DNA from: Streptomyces albiflavescens
GTDB taxonomy: Bacteria; Actinomycetota; Actinomycetes; Streptomycetales; Streptomycetaceae
NCBI RefSeq assembly: GCF_014645835.1
Contig: NZ_BMMM01000006.1
Location: forward strand, 180,960-244,959
Reading direction: 5' to 3'
Length of the DNA stretch: 64,000 bases
This document shows positions 62,231 to 64,000 of the stretch, in pieces. The notes beneath the pieces were generated by a model. That model worked only from the letters and a program-made list of their open reading frames with translations, did not search any database and was not told the origin of the DNA. The number at the start of each line of letters is the position of its first letter. Position 1 is the first letter of the stretch. Both the position numbers and the translations under genes were made by a program.

Positions 62231-63439
62231 ATGCCTCTCGCGCTTCTGGCCCTCGCGATCGGGGCCTTCGGAATCGGAACTACCGAATTCGTGATCATGG
62301 GCGTGCTGCCCGAGGTCGCCGGTGACTTCGGCGTCTCCATCCCCACCGCCGGACTGCTGGTGACCGGCTATGCCCTCGGCGTGGTGATCGGTGCCCCGAT
62401 CATGACCGCGCTCGGCACGAAGGTGCCCCGCAAGCGGATGCTGATGCTGCTGATGGGACTGTTCGTCCTCGGCAATCTGCTCTCCGCCGTCGCACCTGCC
62501 TTCGGACTGATGCTGGCGGGCCGAGTGGTCGCCTCCCTCGCCCACGGCGCCTTCTTCGGCATCGGTTCGGTCGTCGCGGCCGAACTGGTCGCTCCCGAGA
62601 AGAAGGCCGGTGCCATCGCCATGATGTTCAGCGGGCTCACCATCGCCAACGTCGTCGGAGTCCCCCTGGGCACGCTGATCGGACAGTCCGCGGGCTGGCG
62701 GGTCACCTTCGCCGGTGTCGCCGCGCTCGGCCTGATCGGTCTGTTGGGCATCGCCAAGCTGGTACCCGAGTTGCCGAAGCCCGAAGGCGTACACCTCCGT
62801 CATGAGCTGGCCGCCTTCAAGAACGTCCAGGTGCTGCTGGCCATGGCGATGACCGTGCTCGGCTTCGGCGGGGTCTTCGCGGCCATCACTTACATCGCGC
62901 CGATGATGACGCACGTCGCGGGCTTTGCCGACGGCTCCGTCACCTGGCTGCTGGTCCTCTTCGGCCTCGGCATGGTGGGCGGGAACCTCATCGGCGGCAA
63001 GTTCGCCGACCGCGCGCTGATGCCGATGCTGTACGTGTCTTTGGGCGGCCTCGCTGTCGTGCTCGCCCTGTTCACCGTCACCGCGCACAACAAGATCCTC
63101 GCGGCGGTCACGATCGCCCTCATCGGCGCTCTGGGCTTCGCGACCGTGCCGCCGCTGCAGAAGCGAGTCCTCGACCAGGCGCACGGCGCCCCCACACTGG
63201 CGTCGGCCGTGAACATCGGCGCCTTCAACCTCGGCAATGCCCTCTCGGCCTGGCTCGGCGGCCTCGTCATCGCGGCCGGCCTGGGCTACACCGCCCCCAA
63301 CTGGGTCGGCGCCGTCCTCGCCGCGAGCGCGCTCGTCCTCGCCGTCCTCTCGGCCGCCTTGGAGCGCCGTGCGGACAACCCCAGCACCGTTGTCGCCGGC
63401 GGCGCGCCCGTAGAACGGCGAACTGCCGTCCACCACTGA
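62231..63439 (+). CDS. MFS transporter (DHA1, AraJ/YdhP-like)
   Basis: 402 residues from ATG 62231 with GGGAAGG upstream. Twelve helices; helix 1 LALAIGAFGIGTTEFVIMGV with the GTTEF motif of this subfamily, motif A-like TKVPRKRMLMLLMG, and TIANVVGVPLGTLIGQSAGW. Proton-driven export of sugars, aromatics or drugs; substrate unknown. Divergent from marR. Confidence 0.9.
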   Translation: MPLALLALAIGAFGIGTTEFVIMGVLPEVAGDFGVSIPTAGLLVTGYALGVVIGAPIMTALGTKVPRKRMLMLLMGLFVLGNLLSAVAPAFGLMLAGRVVASLAHGAFFGIGSVVAAELVAPEKKAGAIAMMFSGLTIANVVGVPLGTLIGQSAGWRVTFAGVAALGLIGLLGIAKLVPELPKPEGVHLRHELAAFKNVQVLLAMAMTVLGFGGVFAAITYIAPMMTHVAGFADGSVTWLLVLFGLGMVGGNLIGGKFADRALMPMLYVSLGGLAVVLALFTVTAHNKILAAVTIALIGALGFATVPPLQKRVLDQAHGAPTLASAVNIGAFNLGNALSAWLGGLVIAAGLGYTAPNWVGAVLAASALVLAVLSAALERRADNPSTVVAGGAPVERRTAVHH

Positions 63440-63542
63440 CCGGGGTCGAGACGGCGTGGGGCCAGGGCCGTCCCCGCACTGGCTCGACTCAGCACCACCC
63501 GCAAGCGACTCAGCACGTGCCTCCACAAGGAGAAACCCCCTC

Positions 63543-63965
63543 ATGAGCACCACCACCGCCATCGCACCGCTGACCACCGAGGACGCCGAAGTTCTCGTCA
63601 CCGCGGCCCGCCGCGCCGCCGAGGCCGCCGGAGTCAGGGTCAGCGTCACCGTCCTCGACGCGGGCGGTCACCTGCTCGCCTTCCGGCGCGACGACCAGGC
63701 CGTGCTGATCTCGGGTGAGACCAGCACCCGCAAGGCCTACACGGCACTCCAGCTGGACTCCGCCACCGCCGATCTCGTCGACGCGGTCCAGCCCGGAGGC
63801 CTGTTCCACACCCTGCCCACCGCGCTCGACCGGCCGCTGCTGTTCATCGCGGGCGGCGTGCCGGTCCATCGTGATGGCCGCCTGATCGGAGCCATCGGCG
63901 TCGGCGGTGGTGCGCCGGACCAGGACCACGGCTTCGCTGCCGCCGCCGTGGACTCGCTCGTCTGA
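63543..63965 (+). CDS. GlcG/HbpS-family heme-binding-like protein
   Basis: 140 residues from ATG 63543 with AAGGAGAAACC upstream. Family signature: RVSVTVLDAGGHLLAFRRDD, STRKAYTALQLDSATADLVD and GGVPVHRDGRLIGAIGVGGG, ending in HGFAAAAVDSLV. HbpS of Streptomyces reticuli binds heme with a sensor kinase; this protein lacks a signal peptide and neighbouring senSR genes, so it is more like cytoplasmic GlcG-type proteins. It is 100 bp after the MFS gene and may be co-transcribed with it. Confidence 0.85.
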   Translation: MSTTTAIAPLTTEDAEVLVTAARRAAEAAGVRVSVTVLDAGGHLLAFRRDDQAVLISGETSTRKAYTALQLDSATADLVDAVQPGGLFHTLPTALDRPLLFIAGGVPVHRDGRLIGAIGVGGGAPDQDHGFAAAAVDSLV

Positions 63966-63985
63966 GTGCACCTCTGCAGAGAAGC

Positions 63986-64000
63986 GGGGGGGGGGGGGGG
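63986..64000. repeat. Terminal poly-G run
   Basis: At least fifteen consecutive G to the end of the window. Such a run is rare even in GC-rich DNA and may be a sequencing or assembly-edge artefact. Confidence 0.85.

Overview
This window is the replication-origin region of a Streptomyces chromosome (or a very close actinomycete). The coding sequence is strongly GC-rich with third-position bias. The order DUF3566-gyrA-gyrB-dciA-recF-gnd-dnaN-[oriC]-dnaA-rpmH-rnpA-yidD-yidC-jag-rsmG-parA-parB is the classical actinobacterial origin cluster. gnd between recF and dnaN, an extra-long DnaA domain II and many parS sites are Streptomyces traits. Nothing looks like a prophage, an intact insertion sequence, a CRISPR array or a secondary-metabolite cluster.

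Left part (1-10 kb): a truncated cyclophilin gene, a DUF5324-type membrane protein, tRNA-Ala(TGC), an XRE-type regulator, a Ser/Thr kinase anchored by its extreme C-terminus, three envelope or secreted proteins of unknown role, a 42-residue DLW-39 peptide and tRNA-Ile(GAT). Core (9.9-29.6 kb): the replication and segregation genes leave oriC in both directions. oriC holds about 18 DnaA boxes between dnaN and dnaA. Beside it, after the dnaA stop codon, lies a degenerate 33-bp tandem array. A second 33-bp array encodes an 11-residue repeat inside DnaA.

Middle (29.7-42.7 kb): on the minus strand, DUF6049 protein - MurJ flippase - MviN-type pseudokinase - SigM - anti-sigma factor - TrxB - TrxA, with a SigR-type promoter in front of trxB. 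cca (tRNA nucleotidyltransferase) diverges from this block, followed by the LppU/SCO3897-family gene. The order matches the mycobacterial mviN-sigM-trx region, but the pseudokinase fused to MurJ in mycobacteria is a separate gene here.

Right part (42.8-64 kb): an MFS protein, inositol-phosphate synthase with a PadR regulator and its likely operator, and envelope genes (class A penicillin-binding protein, GT87-like glycosyltransferase, alanine-racemase-like PLP protein, FemX-like peptidyltransferase). Then the rpsF-ssb-rpsR-rplI operon, a MATE exporter and dnaB, preceded by a second cluster of DnaA boxes. After dnaB comes a scar with a truncated RibD/DHFR-family pseudogene. The end holds accessory genes: serine hydrolase, acetyltransferase, MarR regulator diverging from an MFS exporter, and a GlcG/HbpS-type protein. 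The window ends in a run of G.

The most striking non-coding signal is the set of 13 parS sites (consensus GTTTCACGTGAAAC). Many are built into or placed against transcription terminators: two lie at the exact centre of perfect 40-bp and 50-bp palindromes, and four more lie in two close pairs.
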